Shown here piece after piece: positions 1-12,947 of a DNA stretch of 64,000 nt. Source of the stretch: Galeopsis tetrahit (Eukaryota; Streptophyta; Magnoliopsida; Lamiales; Lamiaceae); contig OY776131.1 of NCBI GenBank assembly GCA_963675135.1, positions 26,899,881 to 26,963,880 of the forward strand, read 5' to 3'. Within the stretch, counting starts at the first letter, position 1. Each line of letters begins with the position of its first letter. Both the position numbers and the translations under genes were made by a program. The notes beneath the pieces were generated by a model, which was given only the letters and a program-made list of their open reading frames with translations, searched no databases and was not told where the DNA came from.

Positions 1-1117
1 ACAAGTAGAAGCTCAGAGGCCAAGGAGAACTGGGGAGCATCTCCCCATAACCAAGACCCAAGATGGGTACTTAGAAAACAAAAATTTCGCTAAAGTCAAG
101 GAAAACCTCCTCGAGCCACCTGAAACCAGAGGTGATTCCTTGAAAGGGGGAGAGATTCCCTAAAGTTCTTGAGAAAATTCTTTGAAGGTTATGAAACCAA
201 GAGTCAGGCCATTGCCAAATTACAGGCGGCCAAGGCGGGAAAAATTTCCGAAGGGGAGCACTTTTGAAATTCCTCTCCAAAGCAAGAATAATACACGTCT
301 CTCCAGAAAACGCCTCTGTACTAGGCTCACTGGAATTTTCTACTCTCACAAAAGATATACCCCTTTTAAGAGAGTAGGGGGGAGTAGATGATGCGGCCTA
401 AAAATGTCATCCGATAAGAAGTCGACACGTGTATGGAGGATAGGATAAAAGTGGAAGTATTGGATTATGGAATATTCTCTGGATAAAGAATCTCTCCTAG
501 AGGTCCCTCCGGAGGGAGCTCCACCCGGAGGGAAACATCAGGAAGACTCGATCTTGATATGAATTGGTGAACCGAGAATATAGGAGATCTCCACATAAAT
601 CGGACTAAGACTGACCAAAGAAAGATTCTTCCCTCCTTCATTTTAGTGGAAGGAGTCCACTAGGGGGAGTGGCCCCGGTCTTTCCGGATGTAGAGGAGTT
701 GAAGACCTTGTCAACCCAGCAAGGCTGGGTCCAAGAGGTGGCTCCGAAACAGAAGGAAGCCTTGACTTCCTCTTAAGAGGAAGTCCTCTATAAATAGGTA
801 AAGCAAGGTATATTTTCGGGTTAGACTTTTTACTCTTACAAGACTGAATATATTTCTTATTATTATACATTGCGAGATCCTTTGAGAGCTTGATTTGATA
901 AATCAAGGACTTTGAAGTCCTTGTGATATATGAAGATTCTTATACTGACTTGAGCGTCGGAGCGTCCGCACCGGAGCCCCCTCCGGTGTGTCTTTTGCAG
1001 GTTCTTGGAGGATCATTCCAGCGGAAGCAGTGTACCCAAATCAGGTCTAAGCACTCGGGAATTTGGATATCTGATCCCGAGGATATATAATCCGACCGTG
1101 CAATTTTTGGCACATCA
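1..1117 (+). repeat. 5' LTR, 3' portion only
   Basis: This stretch aligns to 5980-7095 with few substitutions and one single-base indel near base 310 (an A4 run here, A3 in the 3' LTR). It ends in ACATCA directly before the primer-binding site. The window begins inside the last copy of the LTR's roughly 120-bp subrepeat, so about 1.4 kb of this LTR is missing upstream, judging from the 3' LTR. Confidence 0.9.
789..796 (+). promoter_or_regulatory. LTR TATA box
   Basis: TATAAATA in a CTCTATAAATAGG context, about 320 bp before the LTR end. The same box is kept in the 3' LTR at 6767-6774. Its position fits a U3/R promoter. Confidence 0.6.
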
Positions 1118-1119
1118 AC

Positions 1120-1137
1120 TGGCGCCGTCTGTGGGAA
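1120..1137 (+). other. Primer-binding site (tRNA-primed minus-strand start)
   Basis: TGGCGCCGTCTGTGGGAA starts two bases after the LTR end. This type of sequence is familiar from plant Ty3/gypsy elements of the Tat/Athila group and is usually ascribed to tRNA-Asp priming. The tRNA identity is from general knowledge and was not checked. Confidence 0.8.
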
Positions 1138-4100
1138 AGATTTAAGGGAACTTCTCATGATTTTCTATCTGTTTGAACTATGGGCGGAGGGAATAACACA
1201 ATCACGCCTACCCTAGGGAAGTTCGGTAAAATAACTTGTATTCGTTCTTTCAGGGGCAAATCCGTCCCCCGCACCTGTAGAAGGTCAGAACCTGATGGAA
1301 GAGGCTCGAGACACCCCTATCTCTACAGGGGGTGATATTGTTGGCACGTCTGGAGCCCTCGGGAGTGGACCTGGCAAGGAGATACCTCCAGGCACTGCAG
1401 AGGACGACAACATTCGTGCCCCTCCACGAGCAGCAGAGTATTCAGGGCCCCGAGGTCTAGGATCTCAAGATCGGATCTGGAGGTACGAGGCAGAGTATTC
1501 AGGACCCCGAGGTCCAGAATCAAAACTTGGAGGTATGAGGAAGAGTATTTAGGGCCTCGAGGTCCAAAATCTAAACGTGGGAGTACGAGGCAAAGCTATG
1601 ATAAGTGCATCGGTGCTACAGGTTAGTACAAGTGTTTGATAGAGCCTAAAGTATTAGATCTTTTATAGTAATTTGATATTGCTATGAGCATATTTTAATG
1701 ATATTGACATATATGACACGAACTTATTTTTTCCATTGAATTAAGCATGATTCTCCTAAGCTTACATGATTGATACTCTAGAAACAATCTTAGAATTAAG
1801 AATTACTTGAAATCGTAGAAGCATGGGTAAGCAATTCACATGTTGAGTCTTGTGATTACTTTATGTGGTAGAATTAATGATTAGACGCTGATGATGATTA
1901 TGATTTTGCACACGATTAACATGTTTCCATATTTTATATATAATTATGATTTTGCACACGATTAGACGTTGATGACGATTAGACGTTGATGATGATTAAT
2001 GATTAGACGCTGATGATGATTATGATTTTGCACACGATTAACATGTTTCCATATTTTAGATATAATTTCATATTACAGACCGAGCCTATCCAGGTTCTGG
2101 AGGATCTCTGGGTAGGTCCCGAAGATTTCAGACTATAGATTAAGTCTACCCAAGTTCTGGAGGATCCCTGGATAGGTTCAGAAGATTTCAGATTATAGAT
2201 TAAGTCTACCCAAGTTCTGGAGGATCTCTGGGTAGGTTCAGAAGATTTCAGATTAAAGATTAAGTCTATCCAAGTTCTGGAGGATCTCTGGATAGGTTCA
2301 GAAGATTTCAGATTATAGGTTGATTCTATCCAAGTCCTGGAGGATTTCGGGATAAGCTCGGAAATGGAAAGTGAAGATTGAGCCTATTTAGGTCCTTGAG
2401 ATCAAGGTCAATAGCCCTAAACAAACAAAACGATAAGTCCGAAAACTAGAGTGGGTGAGAGGATGATTGATTAGCTGAAGCGGGTAGAGAACTTAAGAAT
2501 CTTCAGAGCTGAAAAGTATCTCACCCTCGAAGAGGTGAGGCAAGCCAAGAGGCTGGAGGTGAAACCAACTAGTGGAGAGAGGAAGAGAGAATCTACAGCA
2601 AGGAGGTCCAGCCCAGAAGCTCCCCGAAACTACGGAGGAACAGGAAACCGCAATGCTGCGGGAGGATCCCGATCTGGGCCTCGAGGGAGGTTCTAGAAAT
2701 ATACCCAACTGAGATTGGAACCTACAGAGGTCTTGGAGGTTGCTGGAGCCTCGAGGGAGGTTCTAGAAATATACCCAACTGAGATTGGAACCTACAGAGG
2801 TCTTGGAGGTTGCTGGAGCCTCGAGGGAGGTTTTAGAAATATACCCAACTGAGATTGGAACCTACAGAGGTCTTGGAGGTTGCTGGAGATCATCCAGATC
2901 TGAAATTCCCTTATTCGAGGAACCGAGGTCCTCAAAAGTCCAAGTCGGACCGATTTTGGAGACTCCAAAATGAATATGGGCACGACAACAATCAATATTA
3001 CCATTTGGAGGATGAAATTGAGAGAATGATTCAAGTTGGACATCTGAGAGAATTTGTTTACGTAGTTGACCGAGGCCCTCGAGGGCAGAAGAGGAGAGAA
3101 CTTGAGGACGAGAAGACCAAGAAGGAGGACGTAAGAGGTTATAAAACATGATGCAATTCACTACCTTCAGGAGTAATTTTATAATTATTTTTAATTATAA
3201 AAGCCGACTCCCTCAGTTGATATTCTTGAGTTGAGATCCGGGAAGAATTTCAGAGCTCGCGAGGACGTAAGAGGTTCGAGGATCAAAGAAAATGATCCTC
3301 CTCTGAGATTTGAGATTAGAGAGACTAATCATCTTGTCAAGACTGGAGGTCCTGGAGAGGGTACAGGTTTCAGGTTTGAGATCAAAAGAGACTTGATTTG
3401 CATTCTTTAATTATTTCATATTTAAATTATATAATTGAGGCTTATGACAAAATTTAGATCTAATAATGCTGCTGGTATGAGTCAGTTTACCTGGTCTATG
3501 ACGAATAATGAGCTCATGAGGAGGGGCTGGAGAACCTAGAAGTACTAGAGGACCTCGGGAGAGCAAGATTACCAAAGAAAGAATGGAGCCATGGAGAACC
3601 AGTCGAGTCGCTGGACCATAACACCTAACCTGTTATTCGGCTGATCCCCAAATGACGAGTACATTTGGGACCACCGGTTAGTACATGTATTTGATAAAGT
3701 TAGAGAGGTTAGATCTTTTTATAATGACTTGAGGTCATAATGAGTATGACATGAATGGGTTATGATTTTGGTTGATTTGATGTGACTAATATATGAGAAC
3801 CATGCTTATTTCTTATTGGATTAAGTACAACCCCCGTGAATTTTTATGATTATTTTGCGTAGGTGCTCTGAATATGAGAATGACTTGATGATCTCAGTAA
3901 GTATGAGTAGAAAACCCGCATGTTGAGTTTATGTGGTTATTATATGCTTTATAATTTATGATTGAGGATGTATGGTGGTCCATGCTTTTAAAATATGAGG
4001 CTAAATATCTTTGAATTATGTGTGATTGACATGCCTAGATATTCTAGATATGATTTTAGATTTCAGATTAAGTTCGTCCAGATCCTGTGAGGCTTCTGGG

Positions 4101-4535
4101 TAAACCAGGAGATCGAGTGTAAAAGATTGGGTCGAAGAATATGAAGACTGACAGTCTGTCAAAGCTGGCTAGCTCCGTAGAGCCTGGAGGGGATGACTAA
4201 AGGAAAGAAATTCTGGAAGAGCTGAATAAAGGACCAGCCCCTGCAGCTTCTGGAGAAGCTCGAGCTTTGCGGTTAAGATACTACACCTTGGGTGGCCAAT
4301 TATACAAGCGATCGTTGACCCATCCCTATCTAAGATGTCTCCCGAAGGAGATTACGTGATAAAAGAAACCCATGAAGGATGAGCAGGTAGTCATGAGGGC
4401 TACAAGGATACTGTAAAGAAGGATATACCCAAGAGTCGATCTATTAGGTGAGTAAGATCATCTAGGGTGTTGAGATGCGATATTCGGAGACGAGCATGAT
4501 GACAGACCTTGCAAATGCCTTACACTTCGATGCTT

Positions 4536-4543
4536 AAAGGGGG
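4536..4543 (+). other. Polypurine tract
   Basis: AAAGGGGG lies immediately before the TGATG start of the 3' LTR, where plus-strand priming is expected. It fixes the LTR start at 4544. Confidence 0.75.
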
Positions 4544-7095
4544 TGATGAAGGGTCTAGGCCTACTACCTCCGAGATGCTGATATGAAGCCACGTAAGTGA
4601 AAAGTGTATATTTTACTTTTTTACTTTAGATTTTACTTTGTGATATGATATGAGTTACCTAGACGTAGTTGTTTAGAGCATAAAACCTCGAAGCATATGA
4701 GCATTTGCTAAAGCTTCAAAAATGATTGATTTGAGAAATGCTAAGGTGATTACTTAGGAGAATTTCGTGATTGAATCGAGAGAATGATTGAGAATTTAGG
4801 CATGGTTAAGAACGTGTTTTTGATTAGTGATGAGTCTAATTTTTTCTAAATTATGTTAAAATGTATGTTTATCTTTGATGAATATTTGAAGATTTTATGA
4901 GATGTGATGAAAACATTTGGAGATTTTTGGAAATTTGTATGAGCACATATTTCCTAACAATTTAATATATGATTCATAAGCATACTTTGAGCATTCTGAA
5001 ACGCGTGAGGGCTAACCACCCTGAGTAGCCGGATGGCTTAGTTTGAAAATTAGGAGTGATGAAATGATGAAGGATCTGTAGATCACTGAGCATATAGGAG
5101 ATATGAGAATTCAAAAGTGAGAAACACTTAAAGGCCACGAGGCCGAGGGAAGCTAGAAAGTTCCTCACCCTACTCTAAATCCAAGCGGATTACTTGAACT
5201 TGAAAGGTCTTGATATGATCAACACCTTGAATTGAGAGTGAGAAACACTCAGAGGCCGAGGAGCTCCAGAGAGCCCTCACCATGCTTGAAACCCAAAAGG
5301 GTTAATCAATGAAATGAGAAGATTTTTGTGAATCAAAATCTTTTAAGTATAAGAGTGAGAAACACTCAGAGGCCTAGAGGCCGAGGTGCTCCGGAGAGCC
5401 CTTACCATATTTGAGACCCAAAAGGGTTAATTAATGAAATGAGAAGATTTTTGTGAATCAAAATCTTTTAAGTATAAGAGTGAGAAACACTCAGAGGCCT
5501 AGAGGCCGAGGTGCTCCAGAGAGCCCTCACCATATTTGAGACCCAAAAGGGTTAATTAATGAAATGAGAATATTTTTGTGAATAAAAATCTTTTAAGAAT
5601 AAGAGTGAGAAACACTCAGAGGCCTAGAGGCCGAGGTGATCCAGAGAGCCCTCACCATATTTGAGACCCAAAAGGGTTAATCAATGAAATGAGAAGATTT
5701 TATGAATCAAAATCTTTTAAGAATGAGAGTGAGAAACACTCAGAGGCCTAGAGGCCGAGGTGCTCCGGAGAGCCCTCACCCCCTACTTAAGACCCAAAAG
5801 GGTTAATCGACGAAGAGAAAGGTTTTATAAATTAAAATCTTTTAAACAAGAGTGAGAGACACTCAGAGGCCTAGAGGCCGAGGAGCTCCGGAGAGCCCTC
5901 ACCATACTTAAGACCCAAAAGGGTTGATTAGTGAAAAGAAAGGTTTTATGAATCAAAATCTTTTAAACGAAAGTGAGAGACAAGTAGAAGCTCAGAGGCC
6001 AAGGAGAACTGGGGAGCATCTCCCCATAACCAAGACCCAAGATGGGTACTTAGAAAACAAAAATTTCGCTAAAGTCAAGGAAAACCTCCTCGAGCCACCT
6101 GAAACCAGAGGTGATTCCTTGAAAGGGGGAGAGATTCCCTAAAGTTCTTGAGAAAATTCTTTGAAGGTTATGAAACCAAGAGTCAGGCCATTGCCAAATT
6201 ACAGGCGGCCAAGTCGGGAAAAATCTCTGAAGGGGAGCACTTTTGAAATTCCTCTCCAAAGCAAGAATAATACACGTCTCTCCAGAAACGCCTTTGTACT
6301 AGGCTCATTGGAATTTTCTACTCTCACAAAAGATATACCCCTTTTAAGAGAGTAGGGGGGAGTAGATGATGCGGCCTAAAAATGTCATCCGATAAGAAGT
6401 CGACACGTGTATGAAGGATAGGATAAAAGTGGAAGTATTGGATTATGGAATACTCTCTAGATAAAGAATCTCTCCTGGAGGTCCCTCCGGAGGGAGCTCC
6501 ACCCGGAGAGAAACATCAGGAAGACTCGATCTTGATATGAATTGGTGAACCGAGAATATAGGAGATCTCCACATAAATCGGACTAAGACTGACCAAAGAA
6601 AGATTATTCCCTCCTTCATTTTAGTGGAAGGAGTCCACTAGGGGGAGTGGCCCCGGTCTTTCCGGAAGTAGAGGAGTTGAAGACCTTGTCAACCCAGCAA
6701 GGCTGGGTCCAAGAGGTGGCTCCGAAACAGAAGGAAGCCTTGACTTCCTCTTAAGAGGAAGTCCTCTATAAATAGGTAAAGCAAGGTATATTTTCGGGTT
6801 AGACTTTTTACTCTTACAAGACTGAATATATTTCTTATTATTATACATTGCGAGATCCTTTGAGAGCTTGATTTGATAAATCAAGAACTTTGAAGTCCCT
6901 GTGATATACGAAGATTCTTATACTGACTTGAGCGTCGGAGCGTCCGCACCGGAGCCCCCTCCGGTGTGTCTTTTGCAGGTTCTTGGAGGATCATTCCAAC
7001 GGAAGCAGTGTACCCAAATCAGGTCTAAGCACTCGGGAATTTGGATATCTGATCCCGAGGATATATAATCCGACCGTGCAATTTTTGGCACATCA
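4544..7095 (+). repeat. 3' LTR (2552 bp) with eight ~120-bp subrepeats
   Basis: The LTR begins TGATGAAGGG and ends GGCACATCA. Its U3 half, about 5106-5980, holds about eight tandem copies of a roughly 120-bp unit. Landmarks are GAGTGAGAAACACTCAGAGG, GAGAGCCCTCACC and AAAAGGGTTAAT, each recurring every 110-125 bp. The promoter-proximal part from 5980 matches the 5' LTR, with its TATA box at 6767-6774. Confidence 0.85.
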
Positions 7096-7255
7096 AAGAG
7101 GTACTTGGAATTTGTAATGGGTTAGTTTTATTTTGTAATTTAGATGATGTTTACAAATTAGTTAACCCAATTACAAATAAATCTTTATTAATACCTAAAC
7201 CAAATATAATATTTCCCTCCGGTTTTACTAAAGCATCAGTTTTTTTTTTTTTTTT

Positions 7256-7916
7256 TTGTTAGTTTATGATAGTGATACAAATGATTATTTAATAATAAGA
7301 TTCACTCGATTTTGGACATTTGGTGCTTTTCATAGCGTAGTGAATTTGAAACTCAAACATGTGGGTTTCATTATACCCATTTCCGTACAAACACCCGCCA
7401 TCATGCAATGCTCACTTTGTTGCTGGACTTTTTCACTGGAAGATTTATGAAGGATATGGGGTTTATGCAATTGCGACTTTTGATTATAGTGAGAAGACGT
7501 ATGGGTTGATAAAGTTACCTGATTTCGAATGTAATTGATGGTCGTTAGTTATAGAGTCATTGGATGACAATAGCCTAGCCGTTTATGGGGATATTCAAAA
7601 TGTAGATAATTTTGGAACAAAAAAATATAATTTTGAAATGCAGGTGTTGTCGTATTCAACTACAGGGTCCACATGGAAAAAGTATACTATATCAAAAGTT
7701 GGAGAGCTACCCCAAGCTTATAAACTCGTGCCTATACACTTCATTGACAATACTCATAAATAGATTATGTTCAGAAATGATCCGGCAGGAACTTTCTACT
7801 CATTCGATTTTGCAACAGGGGAAGAGGTCCCAATTCAAGAGCTAAATTCAGATATTCCTATTGGGCATACATATAAGTATGTAGAAAGCCTTGTATCGCC
7901 TGAACAACTTTTGTGA
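7256..7916 (+). pseudogene. F-box-associated-domain gene remnant (3' part)
   Basis: Three conceptual segments match the F-box-associated (FBA) domain that follows the F-box in plant SCF substrate receptors. The first is a VYDSDTNDY segment. The second, one frame over, contains AGLFHWKIYEGYG and FDYSEKTYGLIKLPDF, the familiar GALHW...FD...E...LP pattern. The last contains FYSFDFATGEEV and ends TYKYVESLVSP, the usual C-terminus of this family. The pieces are separated by a frameshift near 7371 and in-frame stops near 7535 and 7761. No F-box lies upstream; the sequence instead abuts the retrotransposon end at 7095. The gene is dead, and the insertion may have cut off its 5' half. Confidence 0.8.
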
Positions 7917-8353
7917 TCATAATTACTACTTACTGCATTTTAGCATCATGTTCTTATAAGTAGTATTTGAATAATAACAATTTACTGGATTTTTTGTTCG
8001 TAAATTTATATATTTAATTTTCGTAAATTTTGAACATTTTCTCATTATTGTTTGTATTAACTAATTAACACACTAGATGTATCAAACATTTCAACAGATC
8101 AATCATTTTTTACTTATGTTTCAATACATATGTTATATAATATAACATATTTCCTATATCTGAATATGTATATAATTAAACTCAATGGCTGCAATAAAAG
8201 TGGGTTAACTAAAGATGATATTTAATACAGTACATGAATTACTGCAAGATTAAAAAACAAAAACTAGGTGATTAGAAAAATGAAAAGTATATTGAATAAT
8301 AATGATCTGGGGCAAACCAATGTGCGAATAACATGATATAATGTTAAAGAAAA
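7917..8353. other. AT-rich intergenic stretch
   Basis: No ORF or repeat structure is recognised. It separates the F-box relic from the 3' end of the MULE transposase and probably includes the MULE's 3' flank, but I could not match a terminal inverted repeat. Confidence 0.4.
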
Positions 8354-11300
8354 CTAATTGTCTATGTTTGTCCTATCTGTTCCGAATACGTGAGCACAAG
8401 TCAATGTGTCATGACGTCCTTTCTTGCCACACTTGCTGCATATTGTAGGCTTGACGCGACGGAATTCTCCATATGACGTTATCATTTTCTGTTTGGGACG
8501 TCCAGGAGGATTCTTTAGTAGAGGTGGTAATTTTTTTTCAGAATGTGATGTGCCCTTGAAAACAAACCTCTCTATATCTGGAACTGGAGCGAGATCTACT
8601 TTATAGCATTCACGATAGCTAATAGTAAAAAAACAGTCTTCCACAACATCGGAAATAGATGCACAATGCTTTTTAATAACAGCCACTGCATGTGCACATG
8701 GGAACCCCTTTATTTGCCACTGAAAACATGTGCATATTTTATACTCCAAGTCGATAGTAACTGATGTTTTAGATCCAACTTCAAACTGCCCGTTTGGATA
8801 TATTGATACGACCCACGACGCACTGATATTCGACATTTCGTTCCATGCTTGCTCCTTGCTAGGTACTAACAAACCTGTCCAGGATTGGCTATGTCGACGT
8901 CTCTCAACAAACCACCTTGAAATTTGCTTCCTGATAGAGTCAATCATATGAGTGATTGAAAGAGCTCTAGCGTCTCGAATCCAAGAATTAAACGACTCTG
9001 CTGCATTCGACGTCATTTCACCATACCTTTTTATATGTGGTGAATGGTATACAACCCACTTTGAATATGGAGTATCCTGCAACCAGTCTTCTGCAATTTT
9101 CCCCCCAACCTCCTTGAACTTAGTGATTTTTTCATTGAAAATGGAGCTAGTTGGGGCATAAGCACACTGCTTGAAGAGATCTGCCATGTTCTCGCGGTGC
9201 TGAGTGTTCCAACCACCTCCATACCTTCCTTTCAGATTACATAGAAGATGATACAAGCAGTAGTAATGAGCTGGTTGTTCCCATACTTCAGAGAACGCTA
9301 ACATTAAACCGGTGTTTCTGTCTGAAATGTATATAATTTGTTTATCGTGGCGTATGTTGTCTTTGATCTTACATATGAACCATGCCCAATTGTCTCTGTT
9401 CTCAGCTGACACAATTGCAAAAGCAACAGGAAACAGACGTGCATCACAAGAACATAAACTAGTTGGTCTGCTGATAAGTACAGTGAAAGGCAACATCTCA
9501 TAAACTTATATAAGAAATCTACAAATGATCAAGTTGTTTTTATACCAAATGCAGTAGTTGAATTTATAGATTGTATAGTTCATAAGTGAAACAATTAAAA
9601 CATATCATATATACTACAGCAGAACATACATTCATTATGAACTACCAAATAAAGTCAAATATAAGTTAATAAGGTAACAAACAGAAAATCAACTAATTTA
9701 ACCGATGTTCGCACATTATATAGAATTGTAAATGTGAGATATATAATGTTTGCCATTGTCGCCATCTTTTGTTGTAGCGGAAAGCAATACTCCCTTGGCC
9801 CTCCCTTTCATGAATGTTCCATCTATAAACAACATCGGCCTACATGTTTTGAACCCTTCCTTGCAGGCGTGAAATGAGACGAACAATCGTTGGAAGTGAT
9901 TCGTTACATCATCTTTTTCCAAATCAAACAGAGTGTCTGGGTTAGTTCTCTTCACTGCATCTCCGTACCAACGGAGTTCATCGTATGAATCATCATAACA
10001 TCCGAATATGTTATCCCTCGCAGCCTCTATTCCACGCCACGCTTGATAATATTCAATATCTAACCCATAATCCTTTTTAATATCCTCGATAATCTTGTTT
10101 CCACTGATTGAAGGGTTGTTTTTTACTTGTTGCAATATTAGATCCTTAATAACCTTTAATCCAAATCTATTTTTATCTTTCACTAATAACTTTCCTACAC
10201 AACTGTGACTCAAATTAGCCTTCCACACAATAAAACCAACTTTGGTAGGAGTCTGTTTAGCTTTAATAAACCATTGACAGCTAGCTGTTTATTTTTCGGA
10301 GCAAACGACATGCACGTATTTGGGAGAGTTCTTGATGAATGTAAACTGGAACCTCAACTTAAGTGAGTACTTTATCAATTCAATTCTAAATTCCGGTGCT
10401 CCACCAGAGAAAATAGCTCCTACAGCCATTATGTCACCCCAATGGTCAGACAAGAGAAAAAAATTATTTACGTCCCGTAACTTTTACCTTTTTTGAAAAA
10501 CGTCCCAAAATAGTTAAAATTTTAATTTACGTCCCATAACTTTTTCAATTGATTAATTTACGTCCAATTTTCACTGAAAATCCCCAAATTTATGTAAATG
10601 GGACGTAAATTAAGCAATTAAAGAAGTTATGGGACGTAAATTAAATTTTTAATTAAAATGGGACGTTATGCGAAAAAGATAAAAATATTCAACAAATGTG
10701 TATAATTCACTATAAAATTAATGTAGTTTATGTTATACAATCAAATAAAAAAAATTCATAAATTAATTAATTAATTATTATAAAAATCAATTAACTTATC
10801 TAATTCATTATTAGAAAAATTAATAACTTACGAAAAAAATTATAATTACAATTAAATAAATTATGAATATTAATTAAAATAATAAATAATATTTTAAAAT
10901 ATATGAAAATAAATTTAGAATAATATTTAAATAAGTAAATAATTTATCATAATATCAAAAAAAAAATTAATATGAAAAAAAATCAATTTATTCCTAAGTC
11001 AATTAATTACTAGAAAAATCAGTTAACTTACTTAAAAATTCAATTAACCTAATTTAAAAAATCAATTAACATACTCAAATAAATATAAATTTTATCTTTA
11101 AAATAATAAAAATCTCAAATAAGTTTTTTTATTAAAATTGTCAAAAACTCTTATTAATTAAAACTTAACAATTATTTTAATATTTTAAATAAATACAAAA
11201 ATCCAAAAATATTTAAAATACCCAAATAAATCAAAACACACTCAAATATATCCAAAATTCTCACCCCTTACCCACGGTAATTGAAAAGCGATGATGAAGA

Positions 11301-12483
11301 ATATATTTTTTAACAATTTGTTAATTTTATTATTTTTCATTTTTATTATATAATTTTTAATTTGATATTAGTTCGTACAAAAATATGTGGACCTACTTTG
11401 TGTAATACTTAGATAAATTTTTATATTTATTTGATTACGTTAAAATAAATAAATAATTTTATAATACTTATATTGTAATTATAATTTTTTTTCTAATTAG
11501 GTAAGTTAATAATTTTTTTAATAATGAATTAGGTAAGTTAAATGATTTTATAATAATTAATTAATTTATGAATAAATGAATTATTTTTTTATATTAAAAT
11601 AAGTTAATTTATTAATAATTAATTTATGAATAAATGAATTATTCTTTTTATTTGATTGTATAACATAAACTACATTAATTTTATAATGAATTGTACACAT
11701 TTGTTGAATATTTTTATCTTTTTCGCATAACGTCCCAAAATAGTTAAAATTTTAATTTACGTCCCATAACTTCTTTAATTGCTCAATTTACGTCCCATTT
11801 ACACAAATTTGGGGATTTCCAGCAAAAATTGGACGTAAATTAAGCAATTGAAAAAGTTATGGGACGTAAATTAAAATTTTAACTATTTTGGGACGTTTTT
11901 TAAAAAAGGTATAAGTTACGGGACGTAAATAATTTTTTTCTCGGTCAGACAAATATGACTTCTTCCTCTCGTCTGGGCATATGTCAAAATTAGGTATACT
12001 ACCTAGACCCAAGAATTCGGTCGAGCAATTTTTACTATGAATATACGAATTCTCCTTCACAATGAGTGTGGTGCTCGTAATATTAGTAGATTCCTTAATC
12101 TGAGCTACATCCACAGAACTTGTAGGGAAATTGACACATACATTATTAAACGATCCTTGACTATTGGAATCACGAATAGAATTGTTTCGGGCATCATTAA
12201 ACTCAACCATAATATCTACCAATTTTTCAGATGACAAAATACAGAAATCCATCATACCATCGAAATCACTATCTGATTCTAAATAGCAATTGTTGATGTA
12301 TCCAACAGAATATAAAATTGAAAATTTACCTTCTGACATATTGGGCCATTTGTTTTTGATTTCATCTACGATGCTCTGATATGTTGTCCGATCGGTTGTA
12401 CGAAGCAACTTGCACCTACCCTCGTGAACGATTTTTAGTATTACGTCGTTCTGCATTTCAGGGAAGAACAGTCCACCAGACAA
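8354..12483 (-). pseudogene. Mutator-like (MuDR/MULE) transposase, interrupted and decayed
   Basis: Read right to left. 12483-11943 is the N-terminal MuDR-type domain starting MSGGLFFPEMQND. 10443-9716 holds the zinc-binding region and the first half of the MULE catalytic domain, with the first catalytic Asp in RPMLFIDGTFMKG. After a gap of about 220 bp (likely an intron), 9496-8354 holds LFPVAFAIVSAEN, a YCLYHLLCNLKG segment, a SWIM zinc finger (CTCFQ...CAHAVAVIKKH) and a CCHC-like knuckle (CSKCGKKGRHDTLTCAH). The family cuts and pastes DNA with 9-bp target duplications. An in-frame stop follows VVCSEK near 10300, and a 1.49-kb insertion splits the N-terminal part at 11943, so this copy cannot make enzyme. 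Confidence 0.9.
10454..11942. mobile_element. Foldback MULE-type non-autonomous element nested in the MULE transposase
   Basis: The element begins GAGAAAAAAATTATTTACG and ends with its reverse complement, flanked by a 10-bp direct repeat GGTCAGACAA at 10444-10453 and 11943-11952. The inverted arms extend at least about 340 bp from each end, and weaker palindromy continues into the AT-rich centre. The interior has no ORF. A 9-10-bp duplication and long terminal inverted repeats are the signature of Mutator-like non-autonomous elements. ACGTCCC/GGGACGT motifs recur every 20-40 bp in both arms and may be transposase-binding repeats (inference). Confidence 0.85.
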
Positions 12484-12947
12484 ATCAAATCTACAAAATC
12501 TGAAATATCGAGACTTTGGGAACGATTAGAATTAGAGCAATACCTAGATATGGAAGGTCAGAATTGTAGTTTTGTCGTAGCCGATGCAATTAATCGTCTC
12601 AATCTACCCATTCGATCGCCGGTACGATGTATTGATGGTAACTGCCGAATGATTAAATGGAAGACAATCAATTAACGAAAATTAACCTAAAATACAGAAT
12701 TGCATAATATAATAGAAATTGCACACTTATTTAGAACTAAGGGTAAAATGGGATATTTAAAATACGATGTGACTTAAATTGTATTAATATTGAATTGTGT
12801 CTTAAATTGCTTATGGTACTTAAATAGTGACTTAAATTGTATTTATTCCATAAAGGTTTACAAAATTACCTCTCAAAACTCTACTCATTATTACACGTAA
12901 AAGTTATTTCGGAACGAAGGGAATAAGATTTATAATTAAAAAAAAAA
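12484..12947. other. MULE 5' flank and possible MITE
   Basis: This continues upstream of the transposase start codon. Near 12895-12921 the motif TTTCGGAACGAAGGGAATA resembles a Stowaway-type terminus, but I could not find its partner. No gene is seen. Confidence 0.3.

Larger units (their letters stand above)
1118..4543 (+). repeat. Non-coding interior with nested tandem repeats
   Basis: Three layers are visible. A 60-bp unit is repeated five times at about 2090-2395 (landmark TTCTGGAGGATC recurs every 60 bp). A 70-bp unit is repeated three times at 2679-2888 (landmark CCTCGAGGGAGG at 2679, 2749 and 2819). A longer, diverged block at about 1620-2150 recurs at about 3675-4110; both copies begin GGTTAGTACA and lead into the TTCTGG-type motif. 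An ORF at 1295-1552 could be a relic of a gag N-terminus, but I cannot recognise a domain. No protease, RT, RNase H or integrase motifs are present. Confidence 0.75.
1..7095 (+). mobile_element. Non-autonomous Ty3/gypsy-type LTR retrotransposon, 5' end outside the window
   Basis: Bases 1-1117 and 5980-7095 are near-identical direct repeats, so they are the visible parts of two LTRs. The first is followed by a primer-binding site, and a polypurine tract precedes the second. The full 3' LTR starts TGATG and ends CATCA, giving perfect 5-bp inverted termini. The 3.4-kb interior has no gag or pol reading frame, only short ORFs and tandem repeats, so the element needs proteins from elsewhere. High LTR identity suggests fairly recent insertion. 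The five bases after the element are AAGAG; the matching left target duplication lies before base 1. Assignment to gypsy rests on the primer-binding site and is moderate. Confidence 0.85.

Noticed and set aside
2855..3151. Overlapping frames of about 60-100 codons on both strands around 2785-3161
   Set aside because: They arise from the 70-bp tandem repeat, which has no stop in several frames. No recognisable gag or pol motif.
5106..5980. CRISPR-like regularly spaced repeats
   Set aside because: The units are contiguous, roughly 120-bp tandem repeats without unique spacers, inside a plant LTR.
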